DNA from: Numida meleagris
Taxonomy: Eukaryota; Chordata; Aves; Galliformes; Numididae
DNA length: 64,000 bases
NCBI RefSeq assembly: GCF_002078875.1
Contig: NC_034411.1
Coordinates: forward strand, 38,232,115-38,296,114
Reading direction: 5' to 3'
Shown here: one piece after another, positions 1 through 15,100 of the stretch
How positions within the stretch are numbered: the first letter of the stretch is position 1
Layout: each line of letters begins with the position of its first letter
The notes under the pieces: generated by a model
Told to the model about the DNA's origin: nothing
The model's database searches: none
What the model saw: only the letters and a program-made list of their open reading frames with translations
Position numbers and translations under genes: made by a program

Positions 1-35
1 ACAAATAACTTTCAGTAAATTTGTTTAGCAGCTAC

Positions 36-131
36 CTGGGGAGATGTCCTATCAGATGCAGCTGACTTCCATCCAGTAGCTGGTTGTTTGAAAGGTCTAA
101 CAGCTTCAGGGTCTGCAGGACATTATCAGGC
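36..131 (-). CDS. TBCE: TBCE coding exon 8 (LRR), last one inside the window
   Basis: Residues 248-279: [20 protein letters not shown], then LHLIGHLP. Acceptor GTGGCAG, donor GTAGCT at 35. The split arginine codon continues in the next exon, which is outside the window. Confidence 0.93.
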
Positions 132-3100
132 CTGCCACATTGATAAACAATAACAGCAACAACAACAACAACAAAACAGACGAAAGCAGAATATTTCAGA
201 TTAGTTTTAATTAAAATACTAGCTTTCTATGTATATAACTGCATGCAAATAATTGTACTTATATAAAGTACAGAACCATAGAACCATAGAATTGCTCAGG
301 TTGGGAAAGACCTTCAAGATCATCAAGTCCAATTGCAACCTAACCATACTACCCTAACTCTTAACAACCCACTGCTAAATCATGTCCCCGAGCACCACAT
401 CCAAACAGTTTTTAAACACATTCAGGGATGGTGACTGAACCACCTCCCTGAGGAGCCTGTTCCAGTGCTTAACAACCCTTTCTGTAAAGAAGTTTTTCCT
501 CATATCCAACCTAAACCTCCGCTGGCGCAGCTTGAGGCCATTTCCCCTTGTCCTGTCACCAGTGAGAACAGACCAACCCTGCTTTTACTGCAATCACCTT
601 TCAGGTACTAGAAGAGAGCAATAAGGTCTCCCCTCAGCCTCCTCTTCCCCAGACTAAATAGCCCCGGTTCCTTTAGTCTCTCTTCGTAGGGCATATTCTC
701 CAAGCCCTTCACCAGCCTTGTTGCCCTTCTTAGGACATGGAGGAGCTGGAGCAGGTCCATTCTGTATTGAGGTGCCCCAAACCAAGCACAGTACTTGAGG
801 TGGGGCCTCACCAGTGCCAAGTACAGGGGCAGGATTACTTCCCTAGTCCTGCTCACCACACCGTTCCTGATACAAGCCAGGATGCCATTGGCCTTCTTGG
901 CCACCTGGGCACACTGCTGGCTCATATTCAGCTGACTGTCCATCAGCACACCAAGGTCCCTTTCCGTCAGGCAGCTTTCCAGCCACTCCTCCCCAAGCCT
1001 GTAGGGTTGCCTGGGGTTGCTGTGACCAAAATGCAGGACCCCACACTCAGCCCTACTGAAACTCATACGGTTTACCTTGGCCCATCAATCCAGTCTATCT
1101 AGGTCCCTCTGTAAAGCCTTTCTAACCTCCGGCAGATCAACACTTCCTAGCACCTTGGTGTCATCTGCAAACTTACTGAGGGTGCACTCAATCCCCTCAA
1201 GATCATTGATAAAGATGGTGAATAGGAGCGGCCCCAGTACCAAGCCCTGGGGGACACCGCTTGTGACTGGCCGCCAACTGGATTTAACTCCATTGACCAC
1301 AACTCTCTGGGCCTGGCCATCCAGCCAGTGTTCACCCAGCAGAGTGTATGCCCATCCAAACCATGGGGAGCCAGCTTCTCCATGAAGATGCTGTGGGGGA
1401 CAGTCAAAGGCCTTACTGAAGTCCAAGTAGACCAGGTAGACCACACTGACAGCCTTACCTTCATCCACTAAGCAGGTGGTCATGTCACAGAACAAAAAAT
1501 CAGGTTTGTCAAACAGGATCTACCATTCATGAACCCATGCTGACTGCGCCTGAACCCCTGGTTGACCTTTAGTTAATCCATGATAACTCCTGAGATTATC
1601 TGTTCCATAACCTTCCCTGGCACCGAGGTGAGACTGATAGGTCCGTAGCTACCAGGATCATCTTTCCGGCCCTTCTTGAAGATGGGCATCACGTTTGCCA
1701 GTTTCCAGTCCACCAGGACATCCCTGGTTAGCCAGGACTGTCAAAAGATGATGGAGAGTGGTATGGCAACCACATCCGCCAACTCCCTCAGCACTCTAGG
1801 GTGCAATCCATCTGGCCCCATGGACTTGTGAGTGTGCAGCTTTCAGAGCAGGTCCAAAACCATCTCATCATGGATTATGTAGGGCCTATTCTGTTCCCCA
1901 TCCCCATCTACCAGCACACGAGACTGTGTGCCCAGGGAGCAACTAGTCTTACTATTAAAGACTGAGGCAAAGAAGGCATTAAGTACCTCAGCCTTGTCCT
2001 GATCCTTGGTCACTGCGTTGCCCCCTGCGTCCAAGAAGGGATGGAGATTCTCCCTAGCCCTCCTTCTACTGTTGATGCATTTATAGAAATATTTACTGTT
2101 GTCTTTCACCTTAGTGGCCAAGTTCAGTTCTAGCTGGGCTTTGGCCTTTCTAGTTTTCTCACTGCACAGTTTCACTACGTATTTGTAATCCTCCTAAGTT
2201 GCTCGCCCCCTCTTCCAAAGACCATAAACTTTCCTTTTGTTCCTGAGTTTCAGCCAAAGGTCTCTGTTCAGCCAGACTGGTCTCCTACCCTGTCATCTCA
2301 TTTTCTGTGACTTGGGGATGGTCAGCTTCTGCACCTTTAAAATAACTTCTTTAAAGTATTCCCAGCCTTCCTGGGCTCCCATGCCCTCCAGAACTACCTC
2401 CCAAGGGACTCTCTCAACCACGGTCCAAAAGAGACCAAAGTCTGCCCTCTGGAAGTCCAAGGTGGCAGTTCTGCTGACTCCCTTCCATGGTTCAACAAGG
2501 ACCAAGAAATCTATCATTCTGTGATCGCTTTGCCCCAGAGAGCCTCCAGCCTTTACATCCCCACAAGACCTTCTCTGTTAACAAACAGCACGTCCAGGAT
2601 TTTGCTTCCCCTTGTTGGCTCCTTCACCAACTGTGTCAGGAAGTTATCTCCCATACACTCTAGGAACCTGTACTTCGAAGTACATCATGTGAAGCTTGCA
2701 CCATTTATTTTACGTTTATGTCATGGTGACATAAACATTACAGGAATGTACCTTTATCTGATATATAACTTAGCAGTACATCAGTCACAAAAGACTGATG
2801 TATGTTACTAATCTTACCTTTCCAAAACTGTAATATTATTTGAAGTAAGGTATAACTCTTCAAGTACTGGCCATCCTGGAGCACAAAGAAGAACCTAGGA
2901 GCAAAACGTCATTTAATGCAACAGAAGTTGGGAAAAAATATTCCAGAAATTATACTTTATGCAGATTCCCTCAGAACATATTCATAACAAATCATAGGTC
3001 TCAAAACCAGAAGTAAGTATTGCAGATTGCCTAGCACTCTCTTTCTTCCAAATGGCACTTTCGTGTGTCCGGATCTATCAACACAGATGAAATCCACAGG

Positions 3101-6100
3101 GTTGCACAGAGTCGGGTGCATGTTCACCAGAGAGAACCTTTCATGGATTCCTTCACAAAAATCCTATGTTGTGATGGATGCAACAGAAAAAACTGCATCA
3201 ACCAAAGTATCAGAATACTTTGCAGTAGAGTGATCAAACAACCAGAAAATTGCCCAGGCTAAATGATAGTTACATCACAACTCTAGGAAACTCCATCTAC
3301 CAAATTTTTAACTACTATTTAAAACAGGTTCCATGAGGAAGGAAAAGTTCATGAACCTGACACCAAGTTAAAGCTCAGTAAAGACTGTGGACATGTTGTG
3401 GATGATCTGTTGGAATGGGTGGGAAGGATTAGGCATTGGAACAGCCATTGCTGATCAGAAAAGCAAAACATAAATGCAAGATCTACTGCAAAAGAAATAA
3501 AGATAAGAAGTAATTTGTCACCATACAAGTCTGTGATGTTCCTAGATATTTAGTCTTTTCATATCAGGAAGCAAATAGTATAGATGGGAAAGAAGGAAAG
3601 AAACAAGAGTCATCGAAGCAATGTAACAGAGCTGTTCTCAGCTACTTGCATATAAAATGTTGGGAATTATTAAATGAAATCATCCAGCAGCAAGATCAAA
3701 AGCCAAAAGGGATTTTTTTTTTCCATACAGCACATAATTAAATTGATGTTATAAGATGTAGATATAACAAAATTTGAATAGATCCTCAACGCAGCTAGAT
3801 AAATCATGAAAGAAAAACCCACAAAGATTATTTAAATACGGATATATGGCCACCAGCTCAGGAAGCCTTGAAATTCCAGATGACTTGATAAGAAGCTCTT
3901 GCATTATACTTGCCTATTGCTTATAATTTTTCCCAACTATCTGCTACTTGCCAGTGCCAGAAATACTACGCTGCACCTCTTCTCCAACCCTGTTTATTTT
4001 ACCCTGTATGATTTTATAAGATATTAGTTTGAGAACAGAGTGACAAACAGATCACTGTGATCTAAAATGCTGAATGAGAAAAGAAATGTAGTTTTGGAGC
4101 CAAAAATATGAATTACTCTCAAATGGATTAACTCAGTTTCTATTTCAATAATTGCTAAGATATTTTACAGGACATCTTCCCCCTCTGAAGATTATATGGT
4201 ATGCGTTGAAAAACCAGTAGGAATAACACAGTAATATGCTCTTTTAGTGATACACTAACAGAAATTTCAGAAGTATTTAGATGTACACATACAATGTACA
4301 AATGAAATAACTTTTTGGAAAAGCGAGGCTCAAGACATGTATGTATGGGAGTTATGCATAACTTAAAACATTTCAAAAAAGAAAAACATTTCAAGTGGTT
4401 TCTTCAGAATACTAATGATATGGAGTGCCTTCAATTTTTCCCTTTTGTGTGCCCAAGAACACCACCACTTTTAAGCACAGGCTTATGTCTTATGAGGGAA
4501 TAGATCAAACAAATTTTAATATTGCGAGAAAGATTTCTGAATCAAAAGCATCTTTACCATCTACACTAACTGTCAGCTAGAGTGGAGTTTCAAAAACAAA
4601 TGTGAAAGTTTATCTAATTTTAAACTGCTCTGACTAACCAGAGGCTTAGCTTTGAATCTTCGTTACCTGTATTGAACTATAACCTGCCTGAAGTCATGGT
4701 CAGGTGCTGGAATGGGCTGCCCAGGGAGGTGGTGGAGTCACCGACCCTGGAGGTGTTCAAGGAACGTTTAGACGTTGTGTTGAGGGACATGGCTTAGTGA
4801 GAACCATTGGTGATAGGTGGACGGTTGGACGGGATGGTCTTGTAGGTCTTTTCCAACCCTGGTGATCCTATGTTTCTAAGACAAAGCCACACCACTCTTT
4901 TAGCCATCGTGGTTGGGAGGCAAGCCGTCAGCAGCACCAACCTCTTCGCAATGCACAAATTTACTCTGATGCGCATTAGACAACATTTAGAGTGTCTGTA
5001 ATCATGGAATTCTTCCATTCAATTCAACATTCATATTGCTGCCATTATGGGAGGATTATCAACTAGCACCAATGGTTTAAAAGGACAATAAATAGATACT
5101 AAAAAAACACACCAACGACCCTCCTCCAGCCTCTAGAGAAGAAACTGAAAACACATAACTTCCACTTGAATCAAAGCCCCAGTTTTGGTAAGTACTCTAT
5201 TACTGGATAGGAGTTGAGTTGACAGCAAAAACTTTAAAATTCAGCTAATTTCTCAGCACAGTACTTATAAGGTCTGATGCTGAGAAATCCAAATAACGGA
5301 CTAGTACTTGCAAGTCACTATTAGTAACATAACACTACTGAGAAGGGATTCATAAGGCCTTCTCCTCCCCCCACACCAGATAAAATGCCACTGCTAACAC
5401 GTTTGACGACAGGATTTTCTCCTTAATGAGGTGAGATATCAGGGCAGAATCATTTAAATATTTGCATGTTTCAGTTCCTGAAACAAGTCAGAGCTTAGTT
5501 TATTCCGTGCTAAATCTGTTATATGATGTATTTCAAGTATTTTCTTTAGGTACAAAGATACAAGGCCAATACTGTGCTGATGCAAAGTGGTGTCAAAGCA
5601 GCTATTTCATGTCATACCAACCCATGTTCTTTCTCTGTGCATTTCGTCTACTAACTACATTAAAATATAGGCAAACTCTTAGCAAGTACAAGGAAACAAA
5701 GTTTTCAAATCTTTGGAATATGAAGTTAAATTATACTTTAACTGTTTTATCTTGACTTGGTAATTCACATATGTAAATGAAGTTAAACATTTCTTACTAG
5801 ACTCCTGTGCCAATATAATCTACATTTTCAACTAATACAATTACTTTACAGCACCTTTCCTAAGGATGATCACATTTCAGAAGGATAATATAATGTATAA
5901 ATATTTACTGTTCTTTACTTGTCTAAAAATCTAGCAGTATAAAAAAATATTTAGAAAGTCATTACCTCCATCCATGTTATCTCAGTCTGATTAAGTGCCA
6001 GCGTCGTCAACTTTGAAAATGCACTAGATACAGAAATTGATGTAGATGGAAATCTCATTTTGTTTCCACTGTGTAAAAAGAGTAATTATTAGCATAAAAC

Positions 6101-9100
6101 TAAATAAATCTAATTGTTCATGAAGTCACTAATTTGGAATTACAGAGTAAGGACAAAAATAATATAAGCAAAATACAAAAAAAGTCACTGATAGCTTTCA
6201 CATACTTAAAAACACTACAAAATGTAATTCTACTTAAATTCAAACTTACTCTTTCCTAATTTACCTTCCTACTTCATGGATGCATATTTATTCATCTGTG
6301 GCTTCCCCCACACCTTCCTTCCCTACATTTTAAATTTGAAAAGAATGATTTTCATTAATAATAAATGAAACAGAGTCTGACTCAGGGCTTAAACTCCTTA
6401 GTGTTGATTGAAACTAATGAGAATGAAACAAAAAGTATGTAGAAAATGTCAAAAATATCACTATCAAATAGTTAAAAGACTTAATTCTGAAGACTTCCAA
6501 TTAGTTTTCATTACCTGCCCCCCCCCAAAGTTTTTGTTTCTTTCTTAAAGTCTGATCTACTTGCACATTATTACAAGAAATCACTCAATGTAGTTACAAT
6601 ATTTTTTCCCATTTAAACAAGCTCTGAAGGAGTTGGTGGAAGGCTAATCAATTTTATTCTTCCTCCAGCACTACTCACACACGCACAAAAATGTTCATTA
6701 ACAGACCTACCTGGTAACTTCTTTTTTAAAGTAAACTCTTAACAGAAGATCAAAATAATTACAAAAGTATTAATAATCCAAACTGTAAGCGTCAAATTCC
6801 ACCCTCACTTCCATTTTGCATTCCAATTTTATCACAAACAACTTCTAAACACCTGTTAGCCTGAGCCACGTTTCTCAACAATGGAAAAATGAAAAAATTT
6901 TGCTAAGTGAATTAGAATACATTGTCCATATTCTCACATATGCTGATAATAATAAATCACAACTACACACACGTTATGCAACGATAAACCCTAATTTTAC
7001 AAATAGTACCCAGGTTGCAATACTTATTCAGTGCTAAATATCGAAGAAAATGGAACACCTACAACTATTTAAACATGTATTTTTGTCAGCTATAGAAACA
7101 AATACAAAAATTGGGCAAACCTTCTTATTATACTAACTTGGTGTTTATTTCAATTTAGCTTACATTACTTTCAAATCTTAGCTATGCCATGCGTATTTTA
7201 TGAAGGCTTTGGAAGGTGAAGGCTTTGGAAGCTGCTAATAGGACAACAGAGATCACATATGCAAGCACATATGCTCTTTAACAGTGAGATTAAAAAAATA
7301 AAAAAAGAAGTATTTAAAACTTAACTGCCATTAAAACTCATACTGAAGCACCCAATTATCCTTTGAAAGTTGACCTCATATCTAAAATAGCCTCTTCTTT
7401 TTTTGTCCTTACCTCCAAAGGAACAGAAATCCAAATGTGAATATTCATACCTGATATCAAGTGTTTCCAGATTCGGAACTTGAGCAGCAATATCTACTAC
7501 TGTATCCCAATAAGACAACAGATTTTTCGATAGATCTATATGTCTGATATCTGGATTTTCATATTAAGAAAACAAACATCTCAAGCCTGAACTTCCTTTT
7601 TCAGAAACTAGAATTACATTTTGTTTTTGAATCAAATAAGCAAAAATGGAATATGTTTTTGTTAGCCCTAAGAGGTACTACCATTCAGTTACAGCAAATT
7701 TTACATTGATTTGTGGCACAGAAATGGCTTAGAGTTGTTATAAAAGAGCTTAACTTTACCAATCTAAAAATGGATGAATTTCTGTACTGGTAGCAATTTT
7801 TACCAGTCCCCAGAAATGAACTAACTTGCTCTGATTTTCTGTAACATCGCCATAACACGTAGCCTACTGAATACATTATTTGTTACATATTTGAAACCTG
7901 TGGTACCTACAGAACAAATCAACTGTATTTTTCATATAATTATCTATTCTAGAGTTATATTAAAAAAAATCCCATCGCTGGAAACTTCTGAAATTGCAGT
8001 CACAGTAATAACCCTATGACGATATTGCTATTTTCAGTCACTATCTGCATTCTTCCTCAAAAACTGTAGGCTCCTACATTTTAACTCTGTAAACACTGAG
8101 CTGAGCTTACAAATATCAACTTCAGTTTTAAACACTTTTTGTAACAAAAGGATAAAAACACTGTTCCTCATTCCTTGAAGTGAACGCTCAGAGTGCTAAA
8201 ATACAAGCTTTATTTGTGGTACGGTATTACATAGCACTTTCAAAAAGGATACTAGCACATGTTCCGCTGATTTCCTCTTTCTGACCAGCATGGCTCACTG
8301 CACATTCATGCACTGAGATATGTACCAGTTGGTGCAGCTGGCTAAATGAGAAAGAACATTCTGTTAAGTAATCTTCAAACAGAAACATGCACAATACATA
8401 GACACCTGGTTGTTACAAAGAAAGAATATTCTTTTCAAAAATATCTCCTTGAGAATTAGCGTTGTACATTCTATCTCTCTTGTATACTTCTTGTACTACA
8501 AAACAGGTCTGGTTGAATCACACTTTATTCCTCTCTCCCACTTTCCTCCTCCCCTTCACGCACCTCTCCTCTGTCTCCCACAAAATACAACTGATACACA
8601 ACCAACTGAAAAAAAGTCATAAAACAGTCAAAATGTATGCAAACTAGAATTCAGTTGGCATTTCCAAGTTTTTTTTTTTATATATATATATATTTTTTTT
8701 TTGCAAGGAGTTCAAGGGCATTCTTTATATCACTTATGAAAAAGGCAAAAAAAAAGGGCATTTTTGACTGTTCAGTATGTTCTGGGAGACAAAAGGAATA
8801 CAGCTGCGGAATATCAGCTCAGAGAGGAGACCGTCACCTACCAAACCGATACCTCTCTGTGCTGGAGGTCATTCAAACTGCAGTACATTACACATCATTA
8901 AATCAGTTCCTTTTTTCTTACCCTCACAAATAAATGGAAATTGACATGGACTGACTGAAAGACATCAGTAGCAATACAGTGACTTTCTGCCTTGCTTCCC
9001 TTCGTTACATAGTCATTGCTGACATCATTAAACAAAGACGAAACAAGAAAGACCATACTACACTCAGAAAATCCACCTTTTTAAAAAGGACCAGGAACGT

Positions 9101-12100
9101 GCATGTATAAAGTTATAAAACACATTACTGATGATATAAAAATTATTTTAACTGTGTGCAATTTGGCAACCATGTAGCTGCTACACAAGTTGAGTCAATA
9201 CACTGATCCAACAGAAAACTAGCCCACAAAACAATGAATGGTTTCACACTGGGTCAACAAGCTGAACCAGCTCACCTTCTGGTGAGCAGAACAGAGAAAG
9301 GGAACAAGCAAGGTCATTCCTTTTGTCAGCAGCAAACAGTCACGTCAGATAAAAAATACTATGAGAAATTATATGCTCGACATCGTAAATTTCAAGTGAC
9401 CTTTTATTTTATCAACATACTTCTTGAACTTAGGGGAAACAATCTTCCAATAGCCATGGAATAATTACCTTAGGAACTGAGGACCATATGATTTTGCTTT
9501 CCTTATTATCGAACTAGTATTTGACATCAGCATATCTTAGATTTTCGTATTACACTTGCCTTTGTTTTTTTTCAATAGAATCTCTACCAACAAATTCCAC
9601 AGTCTTCTTTCCAAATACACATGTATTCTCTGTTCCATTTTGAGCATCTTGCTTTTCATTCAATCCATACCGGCCCTTTACTGCAGTAAGAAAATCTACT
9701 CCAAAATTCGCTTTGTTCGGGCGGATAAATGATCCTCCTTTAGGATGCCTGGAAAAGAGCAGGGAAATGGTGAAAGATGAAAAGTTATCATTAGAATGAT
9801 TTAAAAAAAAAAGAGAAAGTTTAAAAAGTACCGATAATTACTTTTTAAAAAAACCATGAACCAAAGTAGCCAGAGGGCAACTCTACAGACTAATTTTAGA
9901 CATCTCTACTCCTGCTCAGCGAAACCAGGCAAGATTTGCTAAGTATCCCTGCTAGTATTTGACACAAGTTTACATTGTGAGATACTGTGAGAACTGAAAC
10001 ACATCAACACCAAATGTACCTATGCATGAAAATTACCATGTCAGTGCCAATATCAGAAAAAAACTGTCCTGTTGTTTCCAAACTCATCCTGAACTCAGTC
10101 TTTTCCAGCAAATTAAGTTTCTTCCAATTGACAGATACTAACTCATCTCAATCATATGACAAATACGTCTGGAGTCTTAGCTCAACCTAAGGCCCATAGG
10201 AATACTCAGAATAGTAGCCATTTCACTTCAATAATTCACTTGTAATAGTGAGACTGAGAATGTAGCTTTGTCCTTTCAGCCAAACAAATGACATAAGAAG
10301 TGGTACAATTTGCATCTTATCTCATACTAACTCAAATAAATAAAAAGAAAATCTAACAGTAACTTGGTAAAATGTTGAAACTGAATATTAACAAAACTAC
10401 CGCGCTAATGCATGTTCTACATAGTCCTACGAAATTTCTTAGTTTTTCTTAAGCTGAAAAAAAACATAACTATTTCTTGTCACGCAACTGCTTTGACAAT
10501 TTCTATCAAAATTAGAAAGGAAATAGTAGGATGAACTGGCAAAGACAAGTTGTGGGAATGGTATCACAGAACAGATGGAGGATGTAATAGGAGGATCAGC
10601 CAGAAAACAGCAGGAAGAAAATTGGTACTTATGATTACCTGTCTGCCTTCCAGCTGAGAAGAGTAGTGACTTTGATTGGAAAGTACCCAGGAGGAAGAAA
10701 CCACTTACATAAATAAAATTCTTTTCAAAACAGCATGTAAGCATCGAGCGTCTCATTAACACACAATAATATACATCACCAATGCTACCTAATTCAAAAT
10801 TTTCTCAGAAAAACAGTAACTAGAGACCATGAATCCTATGGATCCATTGCAAGTAGATGGGGATCATATATTCAAATTTTTATTAAAAAATCAGTACTGG
10901 AGAGTGCCCGTGCTAGTTTTATTAATTAACATTTGTAATATTGACATAAGTGCTCTTATATCCTAACTAAGAATCTGGATAGAAACAAGATATTAATTAC
11001 TTTAAATACTTTACTTTTCATATTCAACACATATTTTCAATTATGTACATTTTTGCTCCAGCAACACCTTCTTGAGCCCTTCCTCCAATTTCTTTGAAGT
11101 TATTCTTCAGAATTTGCAAACATTTGATTGATTAGTTCAAATGTTAAATTTTCTCTAATGTAAAATTGATGTGACACTTTCTTAATATCATTTAACAACA
11201 AATCACATTTTTGCTACCTTAATAATGACATCTCTTACATGTGAAGTACATCATTCCTACTTTTGCCTTTACTCAAGTCAAACAGCTTTGTAGATAGCAG
11301 GTGCTTCAAGATCCTACTAGCTCTAGCAATTGCTCTCTTCTTTATCTGTAACTTACCTTAGGTCTTGCTGTATGTTTATTCTGAAATCTTCTCTTCTTCC
11401 TACCACCTTGTCTCTCCCCATTTTGTCATCTCTATTCCTTTGCACTCAAAAATTCTGTTTCCTCTCTCCAGCTCTCTCATCAGAGTTAATCTTAAACCCT
11501 CCAAACCTGCATCCTTCTTGTCATGCCATTTATCCCTAGAGGACAAAGCCTGTGGACCTCTCTATCACCATACCCCTTCCTAAACCCATTTCTTTCCTCT
11601 CAGGTCACTGCTTCTACTGACACCCCTTTTCTCTCACTGTCTTTGCAGAAGCCAGTTCTATCCTCATGGGGAGAAAAAAAAAAAAAAAGCAAGGGAAACT
11701 AGGTTGCCCTGTTTTCTCAGGCATTAGGGTCATTTGAAGCTACAGAAAAAGTATGGTGCATTTCCTCTCTCAAGCCTCTCCTATTTTTTTGTTGTTGTCT
11801 TGTTTTGATTAGAGGAAGATCATGGGGTTTCTCTCTCCTGTTTGTGTCATTTCTGACTATTCTCCCTTTCAGCACAATCTTATGTAATGTATAATCAAAT
11901 CCATTCCACAGTCTCTTTTTCAGTTCAATTTTATTAATTTTATCTACTTTTTCAAGAACTGTCAAAGAGAGGGACAGAAGAGGAGATTTTACAATAAGAA
12001 CCTATTTTCAGGCAAAATGATTACATGTTCAAGAAGAGAGGTCACTAACCTATAACTCATTTTCCCTATAACACATTGCCTGTATCAATCTTCACACTAG

Positions 12101-15100
12101 GGAATAGAAGCTGTACAAGCCATGTGTCCATATTACACAACCAGTGTACAGCACCTGGACTCATGAAGAAGCATGCTTATTGGCAATCACTCTTCATAAC
12201 TGGAAAACAAGAAGATCATAGAATAACCCAAGTGGAAGGGACCCATAGGGACCATAGAGCCCAGCTCCTGGCTCTACACAGCACCACCCAAAATCCAAAC
12301 CCTATGTCTGAGAGCAACGTCCATATGATCCCTGAGCTCAAAGCACTTGGGACCATGCCCACTGCCCTGGGCAGCCCACTCCATGCCCACCCTCCTCTGG
12401 TGTAGAACCTGTCCCTAACCCCCAGCTGCCCCTCCCCTGACACAGCTCCATGCCGTTCCCTCGGGCCCTGTCGCTGTCACAGAGAGCAGAGCTCAGCGCT
12501 GCCCCTCCGCTCCCTGTGAGGAGCTGCAGCCGCCATGAGACCTTCCCTCAGCTCCTCTGCTCTGGGCTGAGCAAACCAGGGGCCTCCGCCACTCCTCATA
12601 CATCTTGAAGTCTAGACGGTTCACTGTCTTCATAACCCTTCTTCTCTCATAGTTTTATGTCTTTCTTATACAGTGGCACCCAAACCGCACCCAGGGCTGG
12701 AAGTGAGGCCGCACAGCGCAGATGGGACAACCTCTCTCCCTGCCCGCTGGTAGTGCTGGGCCTGGTGCACCCCAGGGTATGGTTGGACCTTTGGGCTGCC
12801 AGGGTGCGCTGCTGGCTCATGTTCAACTTGCCACCAGCCAAAGCCCCCAGAAAATACCTAAAGAGTCATCCAGTATCCATACCATTAAACAGAAGGAAGT
12901 GAGCTCTCATTATCAGCCGGACTATACTGAGCATTAAGTTTGAGAACACGGATTTTTTTCTGAGGTGCATGAAAGGTCCCGCAACCAGGAAAATGTGCTG
13001 CACAGAAGTGAAGTCATTGAAGATATACTCTAATAACCTTAAACAGGAAATCTGGAATATGTCCAAGTAGGGCTCTGACAATCAGCTGTCTCTGCTTAGT
13101 GAGTTGACCCCAATCTTACATGTCAGCTTTTAGGAGACTTTCTATTCACAGTTCAGTAGACTGAAGCAATATAGCCTATCTGCTAGCACACTCAGGGCCC
13201 GTGAAAGATATTCATTACAATTCAGATCAGTTATCAGTTTTCACTAGTTAACCATTTCTCTGAAGAAAAAAAGAGATATGTGATGGGTTTTTGTGTACTA
13301 ATGGAATGTCACGCACGTGCTCTTCTCAGTGCCTGAGGTATAATGCAGCAGTCATTTGAATCCACGCACCTCTTGTCTAGATGGTCTGTAAACAGATTTT
13401 TTCCTTTTAGGGGAAGGTTCTTAATAAATCAGACTTCTTTTAGAAGAATCTACACGCTGTAGTAAAGGAATTCCTTCAAATTTTATTTTAGAATAGAGGC
13501 TGTGATAGCTGTGACATCAAACAAGGCTCATAAGTGACACCTAGGATTAATCTGCTACGATGTATCAAATTCCTGACTACACAGCAGAAGCTTTGAAGAT
13601 GTCAGCAAGTAATTGAAGTTCTTGCAAGTTAACCTCAGTCAAACAGACATGAAAGCCGAGTATGAGTTTTCACAAAACAAGGGAAGAAAAAAATTGGACA
13701 CCTGCAGTTCCAGATGCTCACTTGGAAGTTCTGCTGGTGCACAGGACACATTCCAACAGTAGCTAGAGCAGTTCGAATTCAACACCCTTCTACAGCCAGC
13801 AGAGGGCAGAAGTCGCAGATGAGTACAGCAGCACCACACAGCCAAACAACCAAACCTTACTATCTGAGATCTGCCGAGGATAAAAGCAGTCCTGAGAATG
13901 CATTCTCCCCTTACCGAACAGCAACTGCTTTTTCTTCATAGATACTAAAATGATAATGACATCTTTCTGTATTTGAAGAATTTGTTTGTTTGTAGATATT
14001 TCTGGAGGTGAATCTGTCATACTTGAAGGAGAGAGTTTAATATAAACAGATCCTTTTTTAGACAGGAACACAAACGTCATGCAAATAGTAACACCTGACA
14101 GTCACAGCTGCTGTCTGTAAATTTAAAAACGTGTCCCTACACAACTTATAAAAGTCAGTGAAGAAGAAACTGAAAACATTGCAATGCCTTTGGCAAGGAT
14201 AATTGTGTATTTCAGGACTACAAAAATACACAAATACCAAGATTCCCAGCAGAAGAAAAATTAATAACGCAAGGAGGAGGTGGGATGGGAAAGGAAGTCA
14301 GAAAGAACAACAACAAAAAACCAACAGTTGTAATTCAGCAATTTTGAACATAGCACAGAAGCAAGTTTTACAGTTACAGTACTTCCCTACTTTTCTCTGT
14401 CTGGGCAAACCTGGGGAAAGGCCTTACCATTTCATATGGTCAATACTCTTCTCTTAGTAACAGCATCAGCTGAAAATCAGAAAAGTGACTGGGGAAGAAC
14501 AAAGCTATTCTTTGGCAGGAGATAACATCTCTTTCAATTACGAATCGAAACACTCGGTATGCTACAACAGGAAGTCACTCCCAACTTACAAAGTAAGCAG
14601 AGAAGTATGTCAGCTAGTACTCGGGAATCCAAACATCTCCCCCAGCAAAATGGCACAGATATAAATGGCTGCTAAAATAGCAACACATGTGTAAACACTA
14701 TGTGTGAAAGGAATACCTGAAACCGTCTGAGACGATGTCTGTTCAAAAACCCAGTATGGCTAAGGGGGAAGATGAACCTTCTGCCACACTAAGCAGTAAT
14801 CAGGGAACTGCCCAGGCTTTTTTTCAGTGGGAGGAGGAAGACTCAGCTCCAAGCAAGCGTAAGAGAAACCTAAACATTTTTAACTTTTTAATTTTAAAAA
14901 AGAGGATACCAAATCAACAGTCAAGATCTGACTTTTGACAGTGTTAACTGGCTGGCAGCACACCTTCTCACTACTCTTCACATGAGAGCTGGAGCACCCA
15001 CATGCCCCTACAGGGTAGGCACATGCACTTGCAACCCACATCTCCTGGGTGGGACACATGTGTAACTTTGTGAATGGGTGCATGGGACAAAAACTTTATT

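Noticed and set aside
608..2517. Open frames with reverse transcriptase features treated as a gene
   Set aside because: They are broken pieces of a CR1 retrotransposon, not a host gene.
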